A stretch of 64,000 bases of DNA, from positions 1,528,598 through 1,592,597 of the forward strand of contig NC_060957.1 in assembly GCF_910589235.1 (NCBI RefSeq), written 5' to 3'. The translations under genes were made by a program, and so were the position numbers. Source of the stretch: Vespa crabro. Taxonomy: Eukaryota > Arthropoda > Insecta > Hymenoptera > Vespidae. Below, piece after piece: positions 52,818 to 63,777 of this stretch. The notes under the pieces are model-generated. The model was not told the DNA's origin. It searched no databases and worked only from the letters and a program-made list of their open reading frames with translations. Positions within the stretch are counted from its first letter, which is position 1. Each line of letters opens with the position of its first letter.

Positions 52818-54928
52818 CATTAATTTCTAATTATAAAAATTACATGTCCGTTCGCACGTTCTTATATACAAAAGTTATGTGCGTTTTTTTAAATTCATCA
52901 CATAAATCATGCTTTAATAATAAATATAATGAAATATTAATAAATTTTATTCTTAAATATTACTATATTATCGTAATTTATTATTAATATATTTCAAATG
53001 CATCACACAAAACTTCTGTAAAGTTCTCATCTAAAAGAGATCTAATGAATAGTCGAGAAAAAAAAACAAAAAAAAAAAGATAAAAAACAAAAAAAAGAAA
53101 AGAATAAAACAATACAAAATAAGCAATGAATATTACGTTAAGTCGAATAAAGACTTTACGTTCTCTAATATTTCATATAAATGTAATCATTAAGAAATAA
53201 TTCTAAATAATATAAAGCAAACCTTGTCCTTTACAACAGTCCTTCGTTGTAAAACACTTTTTACAAATTACTTTCAATTATATAAATCTACTAAACTTCC
53301 TCACAAATATACATTCCGTTTGCTATTAAAGTATAAAATGTTTCAAATAACTGCTCTGAAACTACCAATATATATTGTATATCAAACTTTACAATGATAA
53401 ACATGCAGACAATTCTATTATGTTATTTCTTCATACCTGAAGAACGACGGTTAGACACACGCTTCTTATTTGAATCTGTGCCTTATCATGCAACGACCAA
53501 TAAGAATACATGTAAACGATATAAGTATAATCATTGATAATATGTAAAAGAGATACGATATTTCATCTGTTTTTAAGACGACAATCTTTCGAGACGACAT
53601 CTATCGAGAAATTCAATAAGTTATGAAAACATCGTAACAAGTATTGTTACGTACAATAATAAATATTAATTATTATTTATTTTATTAATATTCGGATTAG
53701 TCAATAAAAAATTATTTTTTCGTTATTTTACAAGGATAAATAATGTAATAAAGTTCGTATGTAAATTGCGATCAATTATTTTGACACAAATGTTATTAAT
53801 AAATTCGGAATAATTTTGATTGCGCGCAATGTTTAAAAATCATTATGAAGATTAATTAATGAACTAATAAAATATTAATTATTGTTATTTGAAATTTATT
53901 ATTGACAGTTTAAGTCTTTAGATTCATTTATTATATTGTTTAATAATTTGTATGATAGAAAAATTTGAATATTCTTATAATATGTTTCAATTTATTATAT
54001 TTTATAGATTGCCTGATCATATAACGTTAGAAGAAGGAGCTCTTATGGAGCCTTTATCGGTTGGTGTTCACGCTTGCAAACGTGCTGATGTAAGAATTGG
54101 TTCCAAAGTATTAATTTTAGGAGCTGGACCAATTGGTTTAGTAACATTATTAGTTGCTAAAGCTATGGGTGCTAGTAAAGTTATTATTACTGGTATGTTA
54201 TTTGTCAGTAGTGAATTTTTATGAAAATTTTACTTTTAATTTTAATCTAATAAGACGTTTTGTATAAATCTTGTGTAAAATAAAATAAATATTATTTTTA
54301 GATATAAAGCAAGATAAATTAGATGTAGCTAAAAAACTTGGAGCTGATGAGACATACTTAATGGAACGTGAGGTTTCTGAAAATGAAAATGTAAAAAAAA
54401 TTCATGATTTATTTGGTGATGATCCTGATAAGACAATTGATGCGTCTGGTGCTCAGGCATCAATACGTTTAGCTATACTAGTGAGTATGATATTTATATT
54501 AAACAAAATTATTAAACAAAATCATATATTATAATAATTTCTTTCAGGTAACTAAATCAGGTGGTGTAATTGTTTTGGTTGGTTGTGGTCCTCCTGAAGT
54601 ACAAATTCCACTTATGAATGCATTAGTAAGAGAAGTTGACATTAGAGGTGTTTTTAGATATGCTAATGAGTAAGTATTATCTATTAGAAAAATAATGTTT
54701 TAGTTTAACTTTATAATTATACATTTACATATTATATACATATTATGTGTATACATATTAATGAAATTAATTTTCAGCTATGGTGATGCGTTAGAACTGT
54801 TGTCTTCCAAAAAAATAGATGTGAAACCACTTATAACTCACAACTACAAAATAGAGGATACTGTTGCAGCATTTGCCCAAACAAAATCAGAAAGTGGTGT
54901 AATTAAAGTTATGATTCACTGCAAATAA
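47767..54928 (+). CDS. Sdh: Sorbitol dehydrogenase
   Basis: Zinc-dependent, NAD-linked medium-chain dehydrogenase converting sorbitol to fructose in the cytosol (polyol pathway). Exons: 47767-47820, 49535-49568, 49651-49811, 49889-50052, 54008-54192, 54302-54480, 54548-54669, 54778-54928; 349 residues, the usual family size. Catalytic zinc ligands Cys41 (GICGSD), His66 and Glu67 (GHE) are present. So are four cysteines (96, 99, 102, 110) for a structural zinc, which the human enzyme lacks (family knowledge). The nucleotide fold has GAGPIG, followed by TDIKQDKL, whose acidic residue favours NAD over NADP. Intron 4 (50053-54007, 4 kb) contains a whole kinesin gene on the other strand. Start chosen as the first ATG after the TATA promoter, giving a typical N-terminus. 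Confidence 0.95.
47821..49534. other. SDH intron 1
   Basis: About 1.7 kb, AT-rich, with A-rich low complexity near 48280-48350 and a (TAA)n tract at 48958-49008. No coding region seen. Confidence 0.7.
48958..49008. repeat. (TAA)n trinucleotide repeat
   Basis: About 17 copies, nearly perfect. Confidence 0.95.
50422..52751 (-). CDS. ncd: Kinesin-14 motor, ncd/KIFC1-like
   Basis: Minus-end-directed C-terminal-motor kinesin that bundles and focuses spindle microtubules in mitosis and meiosis. Exons on the minus strand: 52751-51739, 51648-51351, 51225-50948, 50875-50422; phases match and give 680 residues (Drosophila Ncd is about 700). Order: basic, Asn/Thr/Lys-rich N-terminal tail (about 1-175) with likely second microtubule-binding role; coiled coil (about 185-320); neck and motor from GNIRVFCRVRPR. 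Motor motifs present: P-loop GQTGSGKT, switch I NSNERSSRSH (across the exon 3/4 junction), switch II DLAGSE, and SKLTHLL. A short Ser-rich tail follows. Exon 1 of the CDS starts exactly at the ATG after an acceptor CAG, so a 5' UTR exon lies upstream. The gene sits wholly inside SDH intron 4, antisense. Confidence 0.95.
52778..52811. repeat. (TA)n microsatellite in the kinesin 5' UTR intron
   Basis: Thirty-four bases of alternating T and A, about 25 bases upstream of the kinesin ATG acceptor. Confidence 0.95.
53438..53505 (-). promoter_or_regulatory. Likely kinesin 5' UTR exon and promoter
   Basis: On the minus strand, CTTCAG|GTATGA gives a strong donor with the exon ending at 53438. The acceptor AACAG abuts the ATG at 52751, so a 5' UTR intron of 52752-53437 is proposed. 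An inverted CCAAT box (ATTGG on the minus strand) lies near 53500, upstream of this exon. Confidence 0.5.
53506..54007. other. End of SDH intron 4, nothing recognised
   Basis: AT-rich sequence up to the exon 5 acceptor. Distal kinesin promoter sequence may lie here. Confidence 0.6.
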
Positions 54929-55800
54929 GAAAATAATAGCTTAATTCAAAATTAAGCTAAAGTGAAATATTAAAAAACAAAAAAAAAAAGAAAAAAGAAA
55001 AATAAATAAAAAAAAAATAGATTATATGTTTTCATTTACATATTTTTACATGAAAAAATTACAGACTTGTAGTCTTAAAACTGAAGACAGATTTTATCTG
55101 ATATGTATAATAATATTACAGATATAAAGTATATATTTTATAAATAACTGCAAATATAGTTGTTGATTGATGATAAATTATAGAAATTGCGACTTATAAA
55201 AAAATGTTTTTATATTTTTGACAATATACATTTGTTTGTACAAATATATGTTTTAAAATTTAATCTAAAATTATAACTTATAATATTACAAACGTGACAA
55301 ATTATTAATACATAAAAATCAGAAATTGAATATACTTATTGAAAATCAACACAAAAATATATATATTATTAAATTTTGATAATATATATATATATCTATA
55401 TATGTTATTGTAGTTTAAAATACGTATATATGATTTACAAAATGAGAACTGTGTTTCAGTTTTTATATCTTTTATTGTAAATTAATACTGTAGTTGAAAT
55501 AAAAAATTATATTATTGGTTAAATTAAAATAAAAATGAGTTGTTATTTTTTATTGGCTTATTGATTTTTATGTAATCCATATGTGTATAATTATAACAAT
55601 TTAAATAACAAAATTTTGTAACAAATTTTCTTAAAAATTTAGAAATTATTTATTCTTTTTATTTTAGATTGTAATATTATAAAATTGTGTAAAACAACTG
55701 TTCTTTTTCTCGCGAATAATATCAAAGAGAAAAATTAGATTTCAATATTTCTTTAGTAAAGTATCGATAATTTTTCGATATTATTTCATTAATCGAATTG
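54929..55800. other. SDH 3' UTR and spacer
   Basis: AT-rich, with short (TA) tracts near 55380. No gene seen. Confidence 0.65.
55001..55006 (+). terminator. Candidate poly(A) signal of SDH
   Basis: AATAAA, 73 bases after the SDH stop. Confidence 0.45.
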
Positions 55801-55802
55801 CA

Positions 55803-55856
55803 TTTGGCGCCATTGTTGATTTACGATGTCACTTCGAAATATCGTTCGAAAAACAG
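55803..55856 (+). promoter_or_regulatory. ARB2A 5' end: E2F-like site and 5' UTR exon
   Basis: TTTGGCGC (E2F consensus type) at 55803-55810 begins a small GC-richer patch. A likely first exon ends at 55856 with donor CAG|GTATTA. It holds an ATG at 55826 which, spliced to 56090, reads a 20-codon uORF that overlaps the main start out of frame. Confidence 0.4.
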
Positions 55857-56098
55857 GTATTAATGCTTATGGATGTTTTCCTCAATGTTTCGGCGTAATA
55901 AATGCAGTTAAGTATATTTTTTCTATTTTTATCGAGAAACTACATTATTATATTATATTTTAAATATTAATTATATGAAGATTATTAACTTTATTATTCT
56001 TTATAAAATAATAAGGTTATATTGTAATAAAGTAATAAAATGTTTTGAACTATATTTGCATTGAATATTATTATATTAATTTTATTCAGTTGTTAGGC

Positions 56099-56191
56099 AT
56101 GACTACGATGGCCTGTTCTAACTTTCCAAAGTCTCTCAATGAATTTGGATATGATTTTGATGCAGGTATGCTCAATGCTCATTCTCATATA

Positions 56192-56253
<62 letters not shown>

Positions 56254-58338
56254 TGTATTTGTATAATATATGTATTGCTTGTCCTATATAATACATAAAA
56301 CTGTATAAAAATAATATAAATGTTTGAAAGATATCAATTTGACATTAAACATTTTTATTTTAATAATAGATGGAAGATTAAAGAAATTAAATACAGAAAC
56401 AGGTTTATTGATTAATGAAGGTTTTGAGTTTAATGTAAGCGAAAATCCACAATACAACCAAAAACGTTATGAAGCATTAGGTGAAGTAAGTTGTATCGAT
56501 TTAATGATGCTTATATATTAATAATCAGTATATATATATATCATTACTTTACAATGCATATAATGCTTAAATTACAGGTTATTAATGAACATGTATATAA
56601 TTTGTTGGAAAAAGAAGGTTTAAATAGATTGCCATTACCAAAACAAAGTTCTGTTACAATAGACAAAAGATCTTTTATATTTGCATCAAATGATGCTTTA
56701 GAAAATGAAAAAATATTAATTTTGATTCATGGTAGTGGTGTTGTCAGAGCTGGACAATGGGCTAGACGTTTAATTATAAATGATAGCCTTTTTACTGGAA
56801 CTCAAATACCATACATTAGAAAAGCTAAAGATTTGGGTTATGGATTGTTTGTATTGAATACCAATGATAACATCAGAATAATTAAAGGGAAACCAAATAA
56901 AATTAAGGTTTCTATTAAAGTTTATTTTAACAAAGTTATGTATTTTATATGAGTAATATATTTTATAAGGAATATAAAAAATTTATGAACAGGGTAGTGG
57001 AGATCCACATGAACATTTGAAAACAGTATGGAATGACTATATTGGACCATCAAATTCCAAATATGTTGCTGTAGTAGCACACAGCTATGGTGGAGAGTGC
57101 ATAGTTAAATTTGCAAGTTATTTGATAATATTATTCTATTATTTACATTTATAGTTAAAATAATATTTATTAATTCAATGATTATTATTTTCTATTTATA
57201 GGCAATAGATCATGCTGAGGAATTTAAAAGAAAAGTTTTTGCAGTTGGGTTAACAGATTCTGTACATATTGTACCATCTAAAGGATTTGAACATGTAGTG
57301 AAGGTACGTTATCAACATTATCAAATTGATAATCTATTATTAAGATAATATAACGACTGAGAATGAATCAATAGAAGAAAATGGATGTAGGGAGATGATT
57401 TGACCATCTGCGGCTTGCCGATCGACAAAAGCTCCGCGTGGTTCTCTTTATTAGCGTTCTACGTTACCGAGTGGTACTTCAGCTTCTCTTTTCACTCGGT
57501 ATGTGGTATATTTACTCATGGAGATTGCAATTGAATATTGTCTGTTGAGAAGAGCGGAAACATACTTAATCGATTTTATAGAAAAAATTTAAGCGTATAT
57601 AAAAAATATTTATAAAAATTTATTCTTAAATAGAAATTAAGATAAAACGTTCATTAAAATGGTAAATTAACTTTGCCAGATGATAGTATATTCATTCATA
57701 TGAATGACATTTATTCAGCCATCGATTTGTAGATTTTGCAATGATATAGTGAGACGCACAGTATGACTTCTTGTATTAGCTCTATAGAGTCCATAGCCTT
57801 TAAGTGGTACTGAATTGTACTTATATGCTCGGTCGGTGGTCGTATTTCGAAATCTATTTGATATCCTATTTTTTTTTTTTTGTATTTCGACTATGACGAA
57901 AAAAAAAGGGGGGACCGATCATCTGTTATAAATGTACATATGTACGTACGAACAACTCTTTAATCTACTATTGCCTAAAATGATCATAGAATGAAACGTA
58001 TAAATATTAACGTTTAATATTTTATACATTTAAATCGATTTAAAAGTACATTTTCAACGGATTGATAGGAACAAGTGAAAAAAGATCTATTCTAAAAAAA
58101 AAACAAGGCAAATTATAATGGCATACGTAACTTCGTATTTCTAATTAAAAAAGAAAAAAATCTTTAACACCTGTTTATTTTGCAACTCGTTCCATTGCAA
58201 AATCAGTCCCATTCCACAGTGTGCATAGTAAACTGGTAAGAGAATGGTAGAGCGACCATCGCATTATCAGAGACGTCAAATAATCAATTAGAGTGCCGGT
58301 GCAAACAGAAGTACCAACCGTGGTTTGTACCAATGCGT

Positions 58339-58377
<39 letters not shown>

Positions 58378-59488
58378 TTTTCTATCCACAACTTCGGTAC
58401 TTCGAGCAAATATAATCGACGACATTTCCCCCGAGGATGCGGTCTAACTCGATTCAACTTAACTTAGGCTCAACTTGGTTCGATTAGTTGCTGGGATTCG
58501 AGGACTTCGCGAAGCGCAGGTAAAGAGAATCGATGGCACGTTCTCGTGCTTACTACAACGATCGTTTTACTTAAAAGGAACGTAGAATGTCCTTTATTAC
58601 GGTAATAATCACGATGGTTATTTGCACGATGTTAATCAAACAAGCAAGCATATCGATATATATATACGTTTATCAGGTGTACGGATAATGTGATAGCTTC
58701 ATGTTCGAGTGATCGACTGTGTTTACGTAACGCTAGCCGCTTTTGAGTAAACAGCAAATGGAATTGATTCGGTCGGACGACAATCGAGGATAGTTCCCTA
58801 AAGCGATCCTCGTCTGGATGAGCCGCGTATATTCGATTTCATGTTGCGGTTTCCTTCTCGATAGCACGTGCCATAGTTTCTTGCGAGTAAGGATATACCA
58901 ACGAAATAAGAAGAACGTATTATCGTATTTTCGTTACGGAAACGTCATCTTCTAGTTTCGTTTTTGCGGTTGCAGATGGTCAGAAATCGAATGTTTCTTT
59001 GGAAGCCTTAAAAAACGAAAGTGCATTGTAACTTCCGACGATATTCTATATCCTTTTTTTTACGATCGAGTAATGTTAGGTAGGATTTTATTTCTTCTTT
59101 TTCTTTTTTTTTTCTTTTTTTTTTTCTTTTTCTTTTTTTCTTCTTTTTTCTTTTACGTTTCTGTTTTCTCTTTCTTAAAATTTTATTTCGTTTCTGTGTA
59201 ATTATAGATATCCAAAAACTGGGTATGTTCGGATAAGCCTTTGGATACATCAGTGCTTTGTCCAAGTGGAGATATAGAGCGAGTTTCTGCTGGTAAGATT
59301 TTTTTTCTTTCTTTTTTTTTTTTTAATTTATTTTTGACAATAGAACGACATTAATACATATACCGATAATACTTTCGATTTATATAGGTCATACCGTTCA
59401 TGAGATGTCATCATCTTCGTGCATCGATTCTCTCTTTCGTTTTATAGAAGATCGTTATAGAAATATACATGATACTACAAAGGCTTGA
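56099..59488 (+). CDS. FAM172A: FAM172A/ARB2A homologue (Arb2 domain)
   Basis: Vertebrate FAM172A (renamed ARB2A) is linked to Argonaute-dependent, co-transcriptional control of splicing; the Arb2 domain is an alpha/beta-hydrolase-like fold found in yeast silencing factors. Coding exons: 56099-56165 (exon from 56090), 56370-56485, 56578-56907, 56993-57112, 57202-57303, 59208-59292, 59388-59488; 306 residues with matching phases. Conserved text: YNQKRYEALGEVI, then FASNDALEN, LIHGSGVVRAGQWARRLIIN (111-130), HSYGG nucleophile-type elbow at 201-205, GLTDSVH and KPLDTSV. It is shorter than the human protein (about 416), mainly lacking the charged middle insert and C-terminal tail. Intron 4 begins with GC rather than GT. 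Intron 5 is 1.9 kb. Confidence 0.92.
56194..56250. repeat. (TA)n microsatellite in ARB2A intron 1
   Basis: Fifty-seven bases of alternating T and A, starting 29 bases after the exon 1 donor. Confidence 0.95.
57304..59207. other. ARB2A intron 5 with GC-richer patches
   Basis: A 1.9-kb intron, much longer than its neighbours. It holds a candidate in-frame cassette at 57391-57498, a (CT)n tract at 58341-58379, and a patch from about 58400 to 58960 with balanced composition and many CpGs. The latter includes a donor-like GCGCAG|GTAAAG near 58520 and could be an alternative promoter. The end is a polypyrimidine tract. Confidence 0.5.
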
Positions 59489-60161
59489 AAAAAGAGGACT
59501 TATTTTATAGAGGCATAGTTATAAATTGTATTATTATTTATTATACTACGTGATTATTCTATTTTATTTCTATTAATATAGGTTTAACAAATTTTGTATT
59601 TTATGGATTAAAAATATCGACAATTATATACTATATATATATTATATATATATGTATATATATATTTATCCTAATTAATCTTAATCCTTTTTAGATCTTC
59701 AAGCAAAATCCAATGTTCATCGAAAATAGTTAGCTAGTAATCTAGATTAACTTTGCACAGATGCTCCTGATTATGTGGTAAGGTTACTTGGTTGATCTAA
59801 TCTCTCGTAAGAGCAGCCCGTTTTCCAGAGACAAAAAGCAGAGCATCACGCGTCTCGGCTAATTGCATTACAGTAATTATATTATGTCTCTTAGTTCTCC
59901 TACTACACAATAAAGGCGCTTAATGCTACGTGGATATGATCATAGTCGTTTCTGATTACAAGTTTCAGTTTCTTGGATATAAATCGTTTAATTTCAAATT
60001 CTTTCATTTATTTAATTTATTTATTTTTTAATAAAACCAATATATATTCTTTTTATTTTCGATGACTTTGTCTTAATACGAGTATATATTTATCGCAAAG
60101 TAAATAATCATAGATAAAATGTTTACACTATTATGCTCTTCGTATTATTATTTTCTTCCAA

Positions 60162-60209
<48 letters not shown>

Positions 60210-60521
60210 AACACTGGAGAAAGGAAAAATAAGGTATCCTTCGATAAGACAAAAGACAATACTTTTATCTATCGACAGTTTTTGATATCAATCGCAATAT
60301 TATTTTTTATAAGAGAAGGCATGAGTCATGTATATATATATATATATCATAAAACATAATGTGCGAATAGAGAGGAGTATATCGGCGAAAGGAAAAGAAA
60401 AGAAAAAAAAAAATAGAAACAACAAGAGCAAGAAGTCAATATCGTAGAAAGCGATAGGACGTAACCCTCGGGCTAGGATGGTCCGATCTTCATGATCTTA
60501 CGCTAAATTCAGATCGGATCT
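59489..60521. other. ARB2A 3' region and spacer
   Basis: AT-rich with (TA) tracts and a mixed (TA)(TG)(TA) repeat at 60165-60208. No gene seen. Confidence 0.6.
60165..60208. repeat. (TA)n(TG)n(TA)n compound microsatellite
   Basis: About ten TG units flanked by TA units. Confidence 0.95.
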
Positions 60522-60591
60522 TTACGCCTCGACGTTTTCACCCTCTGCCATGAGTTCGGTATACGATGCGTCCTCGTCTAATAATAAAGAA
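60522..60591 (-). CDS. Candidate terminal exon of an unrecognised gene
   Basis: On the minus strand a textbook acceptor (CTTCTTTTTTTTACCGCAG) is followed by 22 codons, including LLLDEDASYTELMAEGE, and a TAA stop. The frame needs one base from a preceding exon. Composition is more balanced than the surroundings and the peptide is acidic and well mixed, unlike random AT-rich translation. The rest of the gene would lie at higher coordinates; no upstream exon could be identified within the window. The protein is not recognised. Confidence 0.35.
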
Positions 60592-61030
60592 CTGCGGTAA
60601 AAAAAAGAAGCTCCCCATTGGACGTTAATCGCCACGCTTTGCTGCTTGTCAGACACTTGATCGATGGGTTTGCGACATTATCGTGTGCTCTTTTTAGTAC
60701 TGACTTCTGTCAGAACGATCCTTCAAATAAAAAAAAAAAAAAAAACAAAAAAAGGAAGATCTCCAAAGGGTGATCAGTTGTCTCGAAATAAAACATTTAT
60801 CGAGACGTTGCAGGATGGTGTATCTTTTAAGAATTTTTATGGATAACAAAAAATATATAAGAAGCATCATCATAGATTAGATTTATATTATTGGTATTAA
60901 TGTCTTCGAAAAAAATATTTCAAATTCAGGAAAAGGTGTTTAATTCTGTTGATTTTTAGAAATAATCTTAAACGACTGAATGAAAGTGACAAATATTTTC
61001 TACCTGCGTATGTATATACTAATACGTTAC
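60592..61030. other. Spacer, nothing recognised
   Basis: Mixed AT-rich DNA with a poly(A) tract near 60730. No supported gene. Confidence 0.5.
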
Positions 61031-61260
61031 GAACGTACGTAGGGGTGGCCTGTTTGTTAGGGTGGAGAAGCGTAGCGATTATCTCGCGGGGTCGCGTGGG
61101 AGGTCACGTTGGATTGAGGTAGGTGAGGCGACCCACGACCTTCGACCAATCGCGATGCTAGCTAGGAAACGGGCTGCCAATGAGAATACTGCTTGGGATG
61201 ACCTTCTGCGCGATACTCCTTACGGTTTATCAGAAAGAAGCCACCCCCTATCAAAGTTGA
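61030..61260. promoter_or_regulatory. GC-richer CpG patch, promoter-like
   Basis: About 230 bases rich in CpG within AT-rich DNA, with a strong donor-like site GAG|GTAGGTGAGG near 61120. A long + frame crosses it but starts only at GTG and runs into low-complexity sequence, so a promoter or 5' UTR exon is more likely than a CDS. Confidence 0.35.
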
Positions 61261-61410
61261 AAATAGAACGTCCTTTATTTCTTTCTTTCTTTCTTTCTTT
61301 TTTGATTAATCCAAAAAGAATGATTGAAAAATTGAGAAAGATGATCATTAATATCGTTCTATTTCTTATATTAACAATTCAAAAGGGAATAAATGTTCTT
61401 TTTTTTTTTA

Positions 61411-61413
<3 letters not shown>

Positions 61414-61453
<40 letters not shown>
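61414..61453. repeat. (TA)n microsatellite
   Basis: Forty bases of alternating T and A. Confidence 0.95.
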
Positions 61454-61457
<4 letters not shown>

Positions 61458-61639
61458 TGTTGTAATTAATACGAAAGGGATGTCGTGTATTTCAAAATAT
61501 TATAAAACATATCCGTTTGTTTTTACAATATTTATAGGACATTGTTATCTGTAGATATATGACTCGCAAGAGATACTATAAAATAAATAAGATTTTTATA
61601 TGCATACGTAAGCCAGTATGTCAGGCGCGTGTTTACAAA

Positions 61640-61960
61640 CGCGAAAGAGAGAGAGAGCACGTGCACAGTGAAGAGGAAGAGGGAATAGCGTAGTACGTGG
61701 AAGGAAGGTGCATTAAAGCTACGGTGCTCACTATAGATGATAGCGTGTCAGTTATCGAGCGGTGGTGGGTACAGTAATTACTTCCTTCGGGGTTGGAGAC
61801 GTGCGCGCGCCCCACGAGGGTGGGGTCAGAGGTCACACAGCTAGTGGCAACCGACTCTGGACAGCCAATCACAGTTCCACGCACTTCCTGTCTTTTCTAC
61901 GACGTGCGTGCACGCCTTCTTCCTTTCTGCGCGAATCTATTCCGAGCTACATCTTCGATC
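61640..61960. promoter_or_regulatory. CpG-rich promoter-like region with DR1 element
   Basis: GC-richer DNA with GCGCGCGC, a CCAAT box (AGCCAATCAC near 61860), an ETS-type ACTTCCTG near 61883 and a perfect direct repeat GGGTCA-G-AGGTCA at 61823-61835. Together these suggest a promoter, direction unknown; the gene it would serve is not in view or not recognised. Confidence 0.45.
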
Positions 61961-62766
61961 TTCAACGAGTTTCTGTTTTTTCGACGTTACTTTTATTTTT
62001 TTACTTTTTTGTTTTTTTTTGTTTTTTTTTTTTTCATTAGAAATATCTTCTTCATACGTTGTCACTTAGAAACAGTTGTGTCTTCGTTCTCGATAGATAA
62101 GATATTCAATACTAGTTATGGTAATAGTTGTTAATTTTCTTTCCTCTTTTTTTTCTTTTTTTTTTTGTTTTCTTCTTTTCTTTTCTTTTCCTTCGTTTTT
62201 ATTCCAGAAAAATTTCTATCAAAGGCATCGACAGGAAAATTAACATCGTTGCAATTTTTGCAATAGGCCAGCTCATCTTCGTGTTTCTCATAAGAAGGCT
62301 CAGTCGATTAGCTCTTTAATGTGTCTCGCGTTCCAAGATGGACAGGGACGTAGGTCGCTTTCTTGCTTTGGACCTTTTATCTTCTGCCCGATTCCCCGGC
62401 CATGATCGGTAAGGATACGGACGAGTGACTGATGAACCGACCGCTAATTACCGACCCTCTACTTCATAATACCAGTATATTAATAACTCGCATTTATACG
62501 CTCGTGAAAAATGAATAGCTTTCTTTCTCGCTCGACTCCAATGTATGGACGGAAGGTAGTACATGCATATATACCTTGAACGAATACATAGCATGAATGG
62601 CAGATAAATAGAAGTGAAACGATAAAAATGAAAGAATGGAAAAAGTTTACTTTTATTGAGCTTTCGGAGTTCAAGGCTTCACGAGTAAAAAACTATTTTC
62701 ACAGACGTATGTACTGTGTTGATGTGGTCTACAACTCAGTTACATATGCATATACGTATGTTTCAC

Positions 62767-62768
<2 letters not shown>

Positions 62769-62830
<62 letters not shown>
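62769..62830. repeat. (TA)n microsatellite
   Basis: Sixty-two bases of alternating T and A. Confidence 0.95.
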
Positions 62831-62833
<3 letters not shown>

Positions 62834-63586
62834 ATAAAGAAGAACAATGATGATACCAACAATGTGTACAATTTTAAACATGATATTCAACATCTTGTAA
62901 TAATATTTCGTTATAACAGAAAAATTTGTAAATTGTTATAAGTTTTAGCATGGAATGAAGCATGATACATTTAGGAAATGAGAAGGATAACGTTTGGCGT
63001 ATGACAAAATATTTCAATACATTTGGAAAGATCAAAGAGTTCCGGGATATATACACAAGTTCTTTTTCACTTTTCAATCGGAGAAAACGCTTGCGCTCCT
63101 TTTACAACATTAGTTCTGCATAAGTACAAACGTACGGATATAATCTCTTACATCTTGACAATGTCTTTTTTTTTTCCTCTTTTTTATCTTTTTTTTTTCT
63201 TTTTTTTTTTTTTTTCTCTATGAAAATATTATTACATCCTGTCATGTCAATGACAACTTTTTATATCATGTTTAAGTTATATTATGTAAATATTTTGTAG
63301 ATCATACAATGGCAAATAAGAAAATAACTTATTTAATTGTACTAATAGTGTACCGAAGAAACAACAATTTTTTTGTTAGTAACTCGTTCTACCGATTTAC
63401 TGGACAACGCATGACCAGGAGATTCCACACGGTATGTTCGCCACGCAATAGATAATTAATAATTCAGTCGGTTTTTGCCCAAGCACTTTGTCGATATTAA
63501 ACGCAGACGTGGAACCCATAAGGGACACCGTGCACAAAGCCGCGGTAAGCTCAAAGCCCGCACCCACCAACACCACCACCATCCTC

Positions 63587-63623
<37 letters not shown>

Positions 63624-63726
63624 ATCTTTATCTCCCTCTCTATCTTTTTCTCTCATCCCTAGCCTTCTCTCTAGCAAGCAGTACGATACGATCATTCTGT
63701 GACCACCGATCCCATTTTACCCGAGA

Positions 63727-63735
63727 CTCTCTCTC

Positions 63736-63774
<39 letters not shown>
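63727..63774. repeat. (CT)n microsatellite
   Basis: Almost 50 bases of CT with one interruption; a second tract lies at 63591-63620. Confidence 0.95.

Positions 63775-63777
<3 letters not shown>

Noticed and set aside
58200..58960. tRNA or small coding gene in ARB2A intron 5
   Set aside because: A GGTTCGATT string near 58474 recalls a T-arm, but no cloverleaf or A/B box arrangement could be built; no coherent open frame either.
61062..61469. 135-codon + frame across the CpG patch
   Set aside because: It has no ATG at its start (GTG), runs into a CTTT repeat and a (TA)n tract, and shows no recognisable domain. A promoter or 5' UTR is more likely.
63397..63582. Minus-strand 61-codon frame with hydrophobic character
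   Set aside because: Overlapping + frames are equally open, there is no clear acceptor or family match, and it ends in repeat-flanked DNA. Not enough support for a CDS.
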